NCBI GenBank assembly: GCA_024138025.1
Contig: JAMXBD010001459.1
Location: forward strand, 124,001-188,000
Direction of reading: 5' to 3'
From: Combretum micranthum
Lineage: Eukaryota > Streptophyta > Magnoliopsida > Myrtales > Combretaceae
DNA length: 64,000 nucleotides
In this document: positions 1-13,648 of the stretch, one piece after another
Position numbering within the stretch: the first letter of the stretch is position 1
Layout of the letters: the number at the start of each line of letters is the position of its first letter
Notes under the pieces: model-generated
Databases searched by the model: none
What the model saw: the letters and a program-made list of their open reading frames with translations, nothing else
What the model was told of the DNA's origin: nothing
Program-made: the position numbers and the translations under genes

Positions 1-1789
1 CAACTCAATTCACTAAAAACTAACAATTATCATAAATTAACAAGTTCAAGTACAAGTTCATGTTAATATGATGTTGTAAGCCCTAATTTACTACCCAAAC
101 TTGGCGAAACAATAATGAACACAAAGAATATGCAGAGATATCAATAACATAAACATAGAAGAAGTCATAGAAGAAAGCCTCTATGGAATTATAATAATAG
201 AAGTCTTTACGACAACGCAAACAATGATTTCCTGTCTTCTCTCTTAAGTTTTTTTAGAAAATTACAAGATACAACCTTGTGACACTCTCTTCTCTCGAAG
301 GTTACAAAAGATGAACAGGTTTGTGTGGATTGGTGTGTAGATTTGTATGTAGATCCCCCTTATCTGAATGGGTATGTTGTGTTTTAAACCCAGACTGCTT
401 CTTCAAGGGTTACAAGTCAAGATATACTACTTATCATGTGTGGCATCCCTTAGTGAAACTATTTAAAGAAAATTCACGAAAAGTCTTCTTCAAATCGCAC
501 TGACATTCATGAGTAGGAAAGAGACCTTGGTAGAGGCAGGTCGTCTAAAATTCATGAATCACACCTTTGATTTTGACCATAGTAGAGGCAGGTCTCATCA
601 AATCCATGAGTCATGCCCATGATTTTGTCCTTAATAGCTACTGGACATTGAAATTCCTTCAATCATTAATAATCACAGGAATGAAATTGGGCTTAGAAGC
701 TTCTGAACTCTTCAACTTGATAAATCACATATGTGACTTTGATTTTCGCTGACTTGACTTCAATTGTTTGTATAAATCTTGCTTAGTTCCTTCTTTGATT
801 CATCTAAATGTCTTCAACATGTCCCATTGTAACCTGAAATGAATGTGTGTGTGTGTGTGTGTGTAGATTAAGTACCAATTATTGCATAAATCATATAAAT
901 AAGCTCTAAATTGTACTTAATTATCTAGTAAATTTCATGGATAATTTATGCCTATCAATACACTTTAAAAAATTAATGGTGAATCCACACATAGGTAAAA
1001 TTTCAGGAGGTGAATTTGTAATTTTCCCCAAATTAATATTCTAAAATTTTCATTCACATGTTTTAACAAATCCAACAATCTAGTACATGTGTATTTATAA
1101 TTCTACATAAAGCATGTATTTATGAAAATCAAATTGCATTTGTGTATCAAGACATTGAATTATTCAACAATAATGAACCATGTTAGTCTCTCTTAGAAGA
1201 GGCTTTGATGATAAAAAAAGTGTAAAAAGATTACTAATGAGTTTATCAAGTGTGCAATTTTAAGTTAAGAACAAAGAAAATAAATGAACAGTATCAACTT
1301 ACTTAGAAGAATATCCAAAAGTTGTCATAGAAAGTTATATCGATGAAAATCAAGAACATGAGTTTTTAAAAGGTATAAAAAAGATTGTCCAAAAGGTATA
1401 TATATCATAAAAGATAAAGAACAAAAGTTTTAACAGTTATCTAAAAGGTTGTCCAAAAGGTTATCCAGAAGGTCCTTTGTAATTTTTGGCGGTAAGATAA
1501 ATTGCGCACAGTATTTTCGCAGATTTGTTTTATTTCAATTATATCCTTTCTAGAATAGCTCAAATAATATCTTGAAGGCCTAGCTTTAAGAAAATGGATA
1601 TATTTGGGTAATGTACTCATATATTCCACTAGAGTTGGTTAATATTTAAGGGCATTTTAAATTCATCCAAAGAAGTTGTTTTCAAAAAAGGAGAGATTAC
1701 GACTGCATTTTTTTTCCTATTTTTAAGGGATACCATGTGGGTTATTGAAGATTGGTTTTTAGAAGATCGTTTTTAGAAGATCTGAAACT
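1..1789. other. Unassigned AT-rich non-coding stretch
   Basis: No frame longer than about 60 codons and no recognisable protein motif occurs here. The stretch holds a short TG dinucleotide run and, around 1385-1475, a few short repeats of a TTGTCCAAAAGG-like word. It ends at the TSD of the solo LTR that follows. It may be old intergenic or degraded repeat DNA; I see nothing that decides. Confidence 0.6.
844..864. repeat. (TG)n microsatellite
   Basis: About ten uninterrupted TG units in non-coding DNA, seen directly. No gene is nearby. Confidence 0.9.
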
Positions 1790-1794
1790 ATTTT

Positions 1795-4700
1795 TGTAAA
1801 CCACCAAAAATTTTCATAATTCATAGAAAATAATTCTAAAAGTTTAGAATTTAAATCCCAAAAATCGATTCACGTTAAAACCAAATTCTAAATCAAGACA
1901 AGCGCCAGGAAACGAAACCCTAAAAATCGAACCAAGTTAAAGCTTAATTCCAAATAAAGAGCAAAAACGAATTTTCTCATTCTTGAGAAAACGAGAGCCC
2001 CTGAAACAAAATATAAAGTCCAATTACCGATATAATCAACGTCCGTACGTCAATTAAATAATCTACCAAATTCCTAAAGCGCAAATCGAAACAATAGATC
2101 CAAATACCGCTTAACAACGAGATAATAAAATCCTAATTCCTTCAATAAAATTTTAGAATCACAAATCCAAATTTTCCACAAAAGTCAAAATGAGTCAACT
2201 CATAAACCTAGACTCGGTTAAAAGATCCCGAGAACTAAAAACAAATAAATAATCACGAATAAAATAAGATAAACCACAGACGTCGAGCTAGAAATATAAT
2301 ACGATCAAAACTCAAAAATTATACGATCTTACGAATAACTCAGTAAAATCGGAAGTCAAAACGGAACCCTAAAAGTCTACAAGCCTACAACGAACCCTAG
2401 TGTTTAAGATCCGGCAATCCCCCGTTTCCAAACCCTAGAAAACGAAATTAAGTTAATGACCTAGAATAGTTCGTAATAATATAGGGTAACATAAAAATAT
2501 CAAATTCGTGAATTTCGAGTGACCTTCGGACCCAAACGGGATCAGTTCTCGAAAAGCGAGTCCCGAAGCTCGGAATATTAAAAATATTTCGTTTATACCA
2601 ATAGACTCGTAAAAATACAAGGATTCCAAAAATATCAGTTTTAGAATTTTTCGGTAGCTAAAAATTACAGATATCGCATTATTACGCGTATTTTTATTAC
2701 TACCGGTACTTTAATTGTCTAGTCTACTATTCATAGTACTTTTCTACTATTCATTACTATTCATCTATCTCTACTTTTTCTTACACCTATTTCTTACACC
2801 TACATATCTATTTTCTTACTTTTTTCATTTCCAATACACCTTTATCACATCAACTTTACACATTACTTCTTTATTACACAAACAAATAAAATAAACAATT
2901 TCCCCCTCTACAAGCAAAAACCGGCGCCTCCTCCTCCCCCATGCATCCAATTATTTTTCTTTTCAATTATTTTATTACATCCAAAAATCACTCCAAAAAT
3001 TCTATAAATACCCCCTTCCTCTTCATTCTTTCACACAATTCATTTCACTACCAAAACTCTCTCAAAATCTCTCCACAAATTCTCTCATCAAGAATTCTCT
3101 CTACCAAAACTCTCTCAAACAATTCCTCACAAAAATCATGTCTCATACATAAACCATCTACCACATATCACTACTCACATAATACCCATTTCATTTACCA
3201 TCTCATACTCTTACATACTTAGGTAATATTTCTTCCATATATTATTCATCCATGTCATGTAACTTAACATGACTATGGTGTTGTTTTGAAACTCATATGA
3301 GTAGTAAAAGCAACAACATGTTCATGTTTTGTTCTTGTACATAAGCTTCCTATTTTATTATGTTGTTATTATTATTGTTATTATTTGCTTCTAATCTAAC
3401 TTATATTATGTATATTATTTATTTAGAGCATATAAGCTCATTTGTTATTTATTTACATTCAAGTTATGCAATTTATTTATTTTATTAAGACTAGTCTTTC
3501 TAGTCTTAGACTTGTCCATATCAAGTCAAAACAATCTTTTATTTATTTTCTTTAATCTTTCGGGACTAGTCCATTCTTAGTCCCGGGATGCCTTGATAAA
3601 GCTAAGGCTCCAATACTTGATCGGGATTCCTTGATGAAGCTAAGGTTCCCAATGCTTGATATTTTATTTTCTTGCTTATTATTATTTAGTATTTTCTTAT
3701 GTTCTTATTTTTTATATGCTCATGATACTTGCATTTGCATAATGTAATGTCTCAACTAGTCTAAAAATAGAATTTTTTTACTAAATGAACTCAAAGCTAA
3801 GTTTTCAATCATATGATTTATCACAAAATCATGAAGTTATTATCAACAACATAGAAAAGGAGTTTTCTCAACGTTCATAAATAACAAAGATAGATTTTCA
3901 AGAATCATAAGAAATAAATGTTTTCTTTGTATATTATGTTAACCTAAGCTTTTAGTAATATAATTATTAATATTAAAAGTCTTTACAAAAGCTCAAGATT
4001 TAAACTCTTTTAAACTTCGAAATACAACTAAGAAAACAAACCACTTTTCAAAGTTAATATAAAAATCAACTCATAAGGAACCCACTTAGGAAAAGTAATG
4101 ATTTTTAAATTCTAAAAGAAGAACTTGTTTTCAAAAGAATATAAATAAAGTAAGGTTAGCAATAATGGATTTTATCAATAAAGATGATTCTTTTCAAAGA
4201 AATGAAAGAACAAGTTTTAGAAAGCAAAAGCTTATATTTTAGAAATAATATAAGAAGAAAGATTCATTTTCTAAAAACCATCCTAAATACAAAAATTTAT
4301 AAAAGGTTTTTATCAACTTAATATACTTTTGATGAATTAACTTTAATCACTAGAAGGAAAATTTATAAAGACTAAAGGATTAAGGAAAAATTCAACTTGT
4401 TTTGGAAAGAAGAAATGAAGAAAATAAAATAAGAATATACTCATTTATAACAACCTAGAAAAATATAAGTTTCTTTAGATACTTGAAAGGAAATTTTCAA
4501 AACTAAGGTTTAAATGAATTGTTTTATGAAATAAATTGTTGAGACACTACCATTGGGATTTTGCATATAAAGTGAGCATACCTATATATTCAAAAGTGTT
4601 TATCAATATATATTTATATTGTTACAAAAGGATTTTCTTTAAAATGGAGTTGAGTTAGAAAATGGATTTTTGCAAAAGTTTAGAAAATTCGTTTTAAATG

Positions 4701-6103
4701 TACCTGACGTTTTCGGAACCCAAATGACCTTTTATGACCAAGATAAGTTTAGAAATGGATAGAACTTTTCGAATAGGTAGAAAACGGTATATCATATGCG
4801 AAATTCCGAGTTAAAATGAGCAAGTTATGGCCATTTTAAGTTGGAATTTCTTCTTATACGATTTTACCGTAATTTTAAGAAAAGTTTAGAATCTCCAAGA
4901 ATAGAAATACATGAAATACTTATCCCGGGTATTTCTTTTGTCTAGGTGACGAAGGATACGGAAATACCCTACCCGAGGATTTCTACGACTAAGAAGATAG
5001 CGAAATGGACGAGTGAGTTATTCCTCTAAATTCGTTACATTGCTTGTGCTTGTAAAGTAGTAGCATTAGTATATTAGGAAAAGATAAAAATGGATATATA
5101 TTTGGGGAATTCGGGATTATATATATGATTCTATGTTTATGCGTGAATTGAGAATTAAGAATATCGCAACTTCGATCTGCTTGTTTAAATAATTTGGTTT
5201 ACTTACTTGTATGATTTTATTGTTGCTAAATTGATTGATCGCCCCAATAAACCTTAATAAGGTTTGACCTAAGAACAATAAAACGTTCACGCATAGCATC
5301 CATCGAGTCACATCTATTTCAGAAGGCTGCTACTCCTACGCGTAGAGTTGGATTGGCTGTGATCGTGCGGTGCCACGGGCCATGTTCCTTCCTGGAGAAT
5401 CCAAATCGCTCGGGGAAAGCGACTCTAGGTTCGGAGCCGAGCCAACCGAACGCTGTGGGTGAGGACCTGGGGACTAGCAGTAGAAGGTCGAGGACCTTCA
5501 ACCCCGATTCCCTAACCTTTGATACGGAGGGGTAAATCCGTTCTATATATGGTTTCCGGATGACTATATATATTCGCGTAATCATGTGATTGTTGCATTG
5601 AATTCATGCATATGTGTGATTAAATAAATAAACTTGTTTGAAAATGTGGTGCGAATGAAAAGGAATATCTCACTAAGCTAGTTGTAGCTTATACCCCTAT
5701 AGATTTTGTTGAAACAGGTGTATTCGTGGATAAATTTGAGGATCATGACATTAAGGAAGTCATGAACGGATGATTAAGGATATGGAATCATACGACGAAG
5801 AAATTTTGTAAGGTTCTTTATATGTGATAACCTATATGATTAGGGACGTATATTTATTTGAAGATAATAGAAGAATATGCCTTAAGAATTGAATTGTGAT
5901 ATGCTTACGTTTTATATTAAGTCTCTTTGCCTTGTTACTTATTATTATCAATGTAAATTGCGCTACTCCGATGCGTCCCCTTGGTTGTGATGTACGCCTT
6001 GTACATAATATGGAAGCCTTTGCATGACTAAGGTAGTCATTCCTAGGCTTTAGTATTGTGTACGGCGGACTGCCACGTTTAGGGTACCCTTCGGGGCGTG
6101 ACA
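1795..6103 (+). mobile_element. Solo LTR, group I (4309 bp)
   Basis: It begins TGTAAACCACC and ends GGGGCGTGACA. The 5 bp on each side are identical: ATTTT at 1790-1794 and ATTTT at 6104-6108. No primer-binding site follows the right end, so this is a solo LTR left by LTR-LTR recombination. The sequence matches the 5' LTR at 21879-26265 over its whole length, with small indels. It contains a TATA box near 3003, a C/T-rich leader, and a GC-rich island at about 5300-5540 that stands out from the AT-rich surroundings. The end sequence is of the TGTCACGCC type common in plant Ty3/gypsy LTRs. The boundaries are seen directly; the superfamily is inferred from the primer-binding site and gag of the relative at 21879. 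Confidence 0.92.
3003..3010 (+). promoter_or_regulatory. LTR TATA box
   Basis: TATAAATA, followed by C-rich then CT-rich sequence, sits about 1.2 kb into the solo LTR. The same box in the same context occurs at 23092-23099 in the related LTR. This placement suggests a U3 of about 1.2 kb and an R-U5 of about 3 kb. Confidence 0.65.
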
Positions 6104-6108
6104 ATTTT

Positions 6109-9100
6109 ATATAAGTTTTTCAAGATAACCCAAAGGGAATTTTGAAGATAAACATCAAGTATCAGCCTGCTATGATAAAATTGAATCCAAATACAAATTT
6201 CAAAATCAAGATAAGAAGCTCAAAGTGACATCCACAATATTAGAGGAGACAAATATTCTAACAAACTTATATGAACGTTGAAGACCAACAACATATATAC
6301 CTAAAGCATTCATATCAACGCACAAGAAAAAAGAGAGAAATGACGTTGCAAAATAGAAAAAAATATATATGTCTCCTGCTCCTTTTATAATTTCTGAATC
6401 GATATTGTGCACTTTTTCTTTGTTGCAACTTTATTGAATTGACATAAGGAACTTTTTGTTGCCTTCTAGATTTATTAGTTTACAAGATTAGGCTATATAG
6501 TATCGACTTTAGCTCGAGGAAAGCTATGACAATCAAACAAAGTGAATCGTACTATCTTGTATATTGTTTTCATTAGATATAGTGGAATATACGTGAGTAG
6601 ATTATGGGGTACTTGGCTCGGAGCTGGAAGAGTGAACTAACGCATAAAGTGGAACTACTATATATCGTTGACTTAGCTTTTCTTTTCCTACTCTTTTAAT
6701 TCCTTGCATTTTCAATTTCGTTTTAATTGCTAAACTTGTTTTCATGTGTTTAACTCAAAAGGGATTTGAATTTCAAAGGCTTAAAATTTCATGTTTTGGT
6801 TATAATCAATCCAACCCCCTTCTTGATTATTAAAGTGGGATCGAAAAACCATTTAATTATCAATTTAATTATAAAAGCCTAACTAACAAAACTAAGCCCC
6901 CTTTTTCTTCGAAAGCTACGAACATCTTTTTTTTTTTATGTATGTTTAACCTTACTCACCTCTCGTCTACTTCGTTATCAAGACAATCATGCTTTTGCAA
7001 GATGTGTTAAAACTACTAAAATATCCATTACCTTTACTTATGTCCTAAAGTCAATTCTTGGCCAGCCTTGTTCTAGATGGATAAGACTTGTTAGATTTGC
7101 TGCATGCACAAGTTATACAATGTATATACGGTTTAATTAACCAAGCTAAGTTTATAATTAATTTATTTAAGAAATTATATTCAATTTTTATAAAAATTTT
7201 GGTAAAGAAGACAAAAACTTGTAAAATGCAATTGTTAGCAATTGTGATTTTCTAAAATAAACTAATTTTTAAACATGGTTATAGCCCTTCACAAGTAAAC
7301 CTAACCTAACTAGCAAAAAATGGGACCTATAAGACCAATTCAAGCAAAAGCTTAAGTATCAAATAAGTTAATTACAAGATCATTTTTCAAAAGCTCCTAT
7401 AACCATTTTCTAAAACTAATATAAGAGATTAAATAAACTTTTTTCCCAAAAAATCTTTTGGAAGTCAAAAATTGAACTTTCTACAAAACATAACCATAAC
7501 GGTTGTCCTTGTACGCAAAACTCAAAAAGTCAAATTGAAAATGCACATTTCAGTGATCATCACTATATGAAAAATAGTACATTAAAAAGTGAGTGGTGAA
7601 ATCCATGATAATAGTAATCAAACATAAACTCACGTGTTGCACGTTTTCAAAATAATGTAACATGCAAATATATATTAAATTAAAGTTGAACAAGTAATGT
7701 ATTTTTAGCATCCCAAAAAACATATAAACACAAGAGTACCCATAACTTCGACATAGCAAATGATGAACCATGAAAGGGGTCTAGATTATGCATCATGACT
7801 TGATGAACCTACAATACCACATTAGACAGAAAAATGAAAAAAGTAGTCTCTTACAAAGCACTTTATTGAATCTAATCATCGATGAGCACAATCTATTACA
7901 ACGTTCCATCCAAGGTCCCATTCCCATCCCCTTATACAACCTCATCACAACTTTATTCTAACTCTAGTCGACCATGCCGACAGTTAAATTCTTCTATCGA
8001 TTGCATTAAGTCGTACCATGCATTTAATGGGTACCTAAGCGTCTGGCTATTATATTCTCCTTAATTTGCAATCAAACCGGCAACTTAGTCAGATATTGCT
8101 AATCAATGGATTCACTAGCTATGTGGTTGCAAGATGCAATTAATTAACCAAGTTTAAGTATTAGTTCAATTTTAGTTTTCTATCTTAACATACAATGGCC
8201 AGTTACTACGGATCAAGTTAAGAAATCATAATCTTACCTTAGGATACTCAATAATGATCTTAATTTGTTCATAAATTGGATATTTCACTATGTTCTTCTC
8301 AAAGCTTCAAATAATCATGGGCATGATAAGGATCATCATGGGTGACGTATCAACCATGATGAGGCCAGTGATCCTTTCTAATCCCAAATTCATATGTAGA
8401 TATCGTGATCACCATTTGTGATACAAGGGCGATAGAGGCGGTAATCACTATCACCACCTGTGATACGGGTGTGACAAGGGTAAGGAACTCCTCTGCAACC
8501 TGATTTTCATGATCTGCTTCAATCACTGTCTTCGTTGTAGGCGTAATATGCAACTTTGATGATTTTCCCTTTGAATTGAGTACTTTCTCTACACTTGAAC
8601 ATACCTTATCATGCCTATCACCAATGTGCATCATATATCCACTAAAATATTCCTACTCATCCTCATTTGGCTCCTTAATAACAATCCATGGAGCTAAGTT
8701 CTTCAATCCTCTTGCCCTAGATCGAGTTATTGATCAAAGCTAGCCATGATTCCTATCAAAAACATATTTCTTAATAGATCAAGCCCAAACAAGCTTAATC
8801 GATTCAAACTTGAGATTAGATAATTTTATTTCGAGTTTTATGCTAGATTAAAGTATTAAGCTTGATTGAACTTGAACCGAACTCAAGCTTTGAAATTTTG
8901 AGTCAAACTCGAATATAAGCTCAATACTGTACCGTATCAATTTAACTCATTTAAAACTCTATTCTACCAATTATTTATGTTGCTTATTTTACAAACATGC
9001 AAGCTAGTTTAATTAATTATTTATGGTGTTAATGTCATAATGATATCTAAACTTTGGTAAAATATGCGATTAAATACCTAAACTTTAAAATTAATCAATT

Positions 9101-9562
9101 GAGTAAATGAAATAACTTTTTATGTACACTAATATTACGCCCATCAAATTAGCTAATATCATCATCCTACATAACGTATTTAACCAATATGACAAATGTA
9201 CTATTGGCGTATACGAAAAGTTCATTAGGATACTAAATTGATTGTTTTCAAAGCTCAAGTACCTAATTACGTATTTTGTTGAAATTTAAGTATCATTCAC
9301 AATTTTTTACTTATTTAGGTTTAAATAGATTTATGGGTTTAGGTAAGCCCATCTTTAATGGCATATTTTGTTAGTGCCTTGAATGAATTATCACTTTTCC
9401 ACATCCTCATGATCTCATTTCCATTTTATAGAGGGTTATTTAAGTAATTAAGCTTTGAGCACAATTTAATGCTAAGAACCTATTTTTTATGCTAGTAGTA
9501 AGGTCCAAAATACTAGGTCCAAAAGAGATATCATAGGGAGATTTAGCTTAGTAAGCTTGATA
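6109..9562. other. Unassigned intergenic stretch
   Basis: No convincing gene. The longest frame is a 94-codon antisense one (8350-8634) with no recognised motif. Around 8410-8480 a word of about 25 bp (ATCACCA..TGTGATAC) occurs twice. The stretch separates a solo LTR from the outer gypsy element that begins at 9568. Confidence 0.55.
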
Positions 9563-10794
9563 CTAGGTGTAAGGACCCGACTTCTCCCAATCCCATGATT
9601 ATACATGCCTGGTCCCTAACCACATATGATACTTAAGTATTACACGTAAGGTTGCCTTTAAAGAAAATGTTCATTTCGATTGTTTATTTAACCTGTCTTA
9701 TAAAACAAAACTTTTTATATAAGCCACTCAACATGAGTAGATCATCATTACAATATGTATATATATATATATATATACATGCTTAGCACCAATAGATTGG
9801 TACTTCAAAAGATTACAAAACTTGATCATCTCAAAACATGAAAGAAAAGCTTTAAATCTCATATTACAAACCAAATATTTAACCATATAGCCTTTAACAA
9901 AAAATTACGTTCAACTTTAAAATATCTTGAGAAAATCTTTTCCAAAACAACTTCTTTTGTATAGGGTTCCTAATCGTCCTATTCTTCCATAAGTGCTTCC
10001 CAATCCATTTCATATCCCAAATCATCATAATATTTATCATCAACAATACCTGCAAAAGACAACGTGAGCCAAAGGGCTAATACATGATAACACAAGTAAA
10101 TATGTAAACCCCGGTAATCTCAGTAGTTAAGAAAATCCCGGGAGTTGAAAAACGAAACCCTAATCCGGTTCAGTTTAAGTCTAGTGAGAGAAGCTTAGGA
10201 ACCCTAAATCCGACTTTCCTTTGGTTTCACAATAAAAGAAGTTTTATAAAATAAATGAATATGAATTATCATTCTAAAGTATATTTTAGACCTTTGAAAG
10301 TTTTAAATTCGGGAATTTTTCAATTCCGGATCTTCCCGAGCTCAATTACGGAAAAGCGTGCCTGGGACCATGAACTCAGAAAAATGTTCCGGAATATTCA
10401 TTAGAACCGTAATTTTATAAGGATTCCAAAAATATCAATTTTATAATTTTCCGGGCTATAAAAATTATAGTTATAGCCTTTTCCTGTGTTTTCGTTACAA
10501 CCAGTAAAGTAGATGTCTTGTCTACTATTCACAAGTACAACCTACACTACGCACTACCCATACCCTATTCTTGCATCCTTAAAACTACTCATTACAATTT
10601 TCTTTTCCAAGAATTTTTGTTTCCTATTTAATTATTACATTTACTACATTTTAATTACTTAAAATACAAATTATCAAATTTCAAACACACACACACACTT
10701 CCTCTCCCCCATGGCCGGCGCCCCTCCCCCATATTTCCCTCCTATTTTGTTTTATTTTACTCAATTTTATTCAATTAAACCCTAATGCATGTAA

Positions 10795-10802
10795 TATATA
10801 AG
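10795..10802 (+). promoter_or_regulatory. LTR TATA box
   Basis: TATATAAG is followed at once by a CT-repeat leader, about 690 bp into the solo LTR. This is the likely end of U3. The equivalent in the related LTR is TATATAAA at 32123. Confidence 0.6.
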
Positions 10803-12807
10803 CTAATGTTCTCTCTCTCTCTTCTCATTTTCACTCTTACAAAAAATTACAAAGGTTGAAAATCCTCTCCCTCTCTTCTCCAAGTTTGCCGTGACACTCA
10901 CACACACATACATATTTCACAAGTTTGTTTCATCTTCTTTTCTTCTTTAAATCTCCAGTAAAGTTATGATTTCAAGCTTTGTTCTTCCCAAATCTTGTAA
11001 TGGCAAAGCTATTCTTGTGTGTTTTTCACCTTTAATCCCAATGAGCATATGCTAGGGACATGAAAACACTTGTACAAGAATAACAAGCCATCACAAGAAG
11101 TGGATCTAGTGTTTAGAAGAGTTTTTGTTGAGATATTATCTTGTTCATGCATGTAAAGTAGGAATCTTGCATAGATGTTTATGTTCATGCCATGAAACTC
11201 ATGATTCATGCATTATATTTAGTAGATCTAATGTTTAGATATTTATATCTTCATCTACCTTTATGTCCATATGTTTATTTTGATTTTCATGCATTGATGA
11301 TCATAAAAATGTAGCCTTGCCTATGTATAGATATGTTAGATGGTAGATCTTCATGTATAGAAGACAAGAAACTTGAAAAGAAAAATATTTGGTTAGAAAT
11401 GTTTAGTTGAAAATTCGGATGATTTTGGAACCCTATTTTAAAGACCACCAAAACCACTTTAAAACTCATATTTTTCATAGAAAATGGAAGGTATATGTAA
11501 TAGATGTCCTTAAGGAATAATTTTCATAAGTTTAGATGAGTTTAGGCATAAGAAAAATGTAAAACAAGTAGTGAAGACTAGAATGAAAAATATTGATATA
11601 GTGATTAATAGTCAAATTCGTATTTTAGGATGATGCCTACATAAACACTTGGTATCCAAGCTTAGATGGCATGTTTTATGAGTTAAATGGAGTCTTTAGA
11701 TAATAGATATAATGAAGCTTCAATTTTTGATGCATTAAACAAGTTTTCTAATAAAGAAAGTGCAAGAAAAGGAATTTTACAAAATTCGGATTTTTGTGAG
11801 TAGCTTGTTTAAAAACATATTTACCCAATGAAAAATGTGGATTTTTATGCATAAATGAAGGTCATGATTAGTATAGATATTGAGAACTCATTTTTATTTA
11901 GATTGTAAGTAAATTCCAAGAATAAAATCATAAAAACCCTAGGAATTGTAAAGTTGGAAAGAATAGCTTGTATAAGTGATCATCATAGAATTCTTAATAA
12001 TTAGAAGTTCACAAGAGTTCATCATCAAAGATCATCAAAACCATGCATATATTGAGCTCATTACATGATATTCATATTAGGAATTCATTCATATACCATT
12101 TATACATGAATCATCAACTAGGAATATTTTTATCAAATGCGAAACAATTTTTCGGAATTGGAAAAGTTATAGAACAGAACTGATCCCACTGTTCCGTGAC
12201 GTTAATGTTTTCAAAACTTGAAAATAATACTAGAAATAGATAGATCTTTCGAAGTAGATAGAGATCGATATAAAATTTGCGAAATTCCGAGTTAAAATGA
12301 CCAAGTTATGGCCGTTTTAAGTCGGAGCATCCGCAAATAGCGAGAATTCCGATTTCATGTAGTTTAGATGCATAGCTTGAATTAGTTTAGTGATGAGATT
12401 CTTATTAGGTTGTTCTTAATTGGTAGGTGATCCCGAGCAAGACGATATGTTACCACCCGATTACTATTACTAAAAGACCGACGAACCATGGTCGAGTGAG
12501 TATTACTTCCACTCTCAATTGATGTTTGTGATTGTATTGATAGTGGCACTAGTGGTATAGGCAAAGATAAAAATGGTTATGTATGATGGGGTATATGGGA
12601 ATTATATATTTGTCTGTTGTTGATGTGTGAAATGGAACTTAAGGAATATCGAAACCGGGTGTTAAGCTATTGTTTGTTTAGCTAGAATTCTGTATTGATT
12701 GTCTGTGAATAATTATTGGTCACCTAAAAGAATTGAATTAATCTATATTCGGCTTCAATTATAATTGGACTCATTCATATCACGAAGGGATGGAGCATTA
12801 GCATTGG

Positions 12808-12930
12808 TTGGTTTTTCGTGATCCATAAAACGAATATGTTAGTTAATCGTGATCCATAAAACGAATATGTTGGTTAATCGTGATCCATAAAACGAAATTG
12901 TTGGTTAATTGTGATCCATAAAATGAATTG
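12808..12930 (+). repeat. 31-bp tandem repeat inside the LTR
   Basis: The word CGTGATCCATAAA starts at 12817, 12848 and 12879, and a variant at 12910, an exact 31-bp period. The copies include a GGTTAAT segment between the words. The same motif, with different copy number and spacing, is present at about 33800-33915 and, inverted, at about 42115-42275. It is a minisatellite of this LTR group. Confidence 0.9.
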
Positions 12931-13616
12931 TTATTCAGTTGACCGTGAGCTTAAACGACGTCGTACCGCAGGATTCGTTAATCTGCTAACCCGGGATGGA
13001 GGGCGCAAGTCCATCCACATATGATTTCCGGCTGGTCATATGTTTGTTGAACTCATTTGTCTGATGCATACTATTTGCTTGAATAATCACTTGTTTGAAT
13101 GAATTGCCTTAATTGTGATATGGATGTTCTTACTTACTAAGCTAGTTAGCTTACGCCCCCATAGCTTTTATTTGTTGCAACACAAGTTCATTTGGCTTAG
13201 GCCAAGGCAAGCCACAACCCAGGTACCGGAGATAGGAGTTTCCCTTAGAAGTTTACTTCGCTTTTGTTTAGACTTCCGTTGGAAACTAAAGGACTCTGGT
13301 TGACTGTAATCGGACTTGATATTATTTTGCAGGGGAATGCCCCTTAGACTTTTGTAATATATATATGCGTTTTGATTTATTATCTATACCTAGTGAATGC
13401 CGCATTAAACTTCTTAACTCCATTGATTGAGTATTCTATTGTCGTAAAGGGACGCTTTACATCTATATAAGACTTCCGAAAGGCTCGAATAGGGATTTCG
13501 TGAGTCTTATATAGTATGTGGCGGGCTGTTACGTTTAGAATACCCCATGGGGCGTGACAAAATACAACGTAGCATCCATTGTCATCCTAATACAATTAAA
13601 CAATCATTAAATTGTT

Positions 13617-13648
<32 letters not shown>

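Larger units (their letters stand above)
10103..13559 (+). mobile_element. Solo LTR, group II (3457 bp)
   Basis: It starts TGTAAACCCCGG and ends CATGGGGCGTGACA. It is flanked by AAATA at 10098-10102 and AAATA at 13560-13564, a perfect 5-bp TSD, and no primer-binding site follows. It sits inside the 3' LTR of the minus-strand gypsy element and is therefore younger than that element. It is related along its length to the LTR half at 31640-34548 and, in reverse complement, to 41562-44968. All three carry a short tandem repeat of a GTGATCCATAAA word. Confidence 0.93.

Noticed and set aside
5319..5585. Antisense 88-codon frame in the solo LTR, with a similar 91-codon frame at 25484-25759 in the related LTR.
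   Set aside because: The likeness follows from nucleotide identity of the LTRs. A one-base indel changes the reading frame of the C-terminus in one copy, so protein-level selection is not supported.
8350..8634. 94-codon antisense frame.
   Set aside because: No motif, no splice context and no homologue that I recognise; this length is expected by chance in 64 kb.
12808..12930. Regular 31-bp repeats that could suggest a CRISPR array.
   Set aside because: There are no unique spacers; the units are contiguous tandem copies within a plant LTR.
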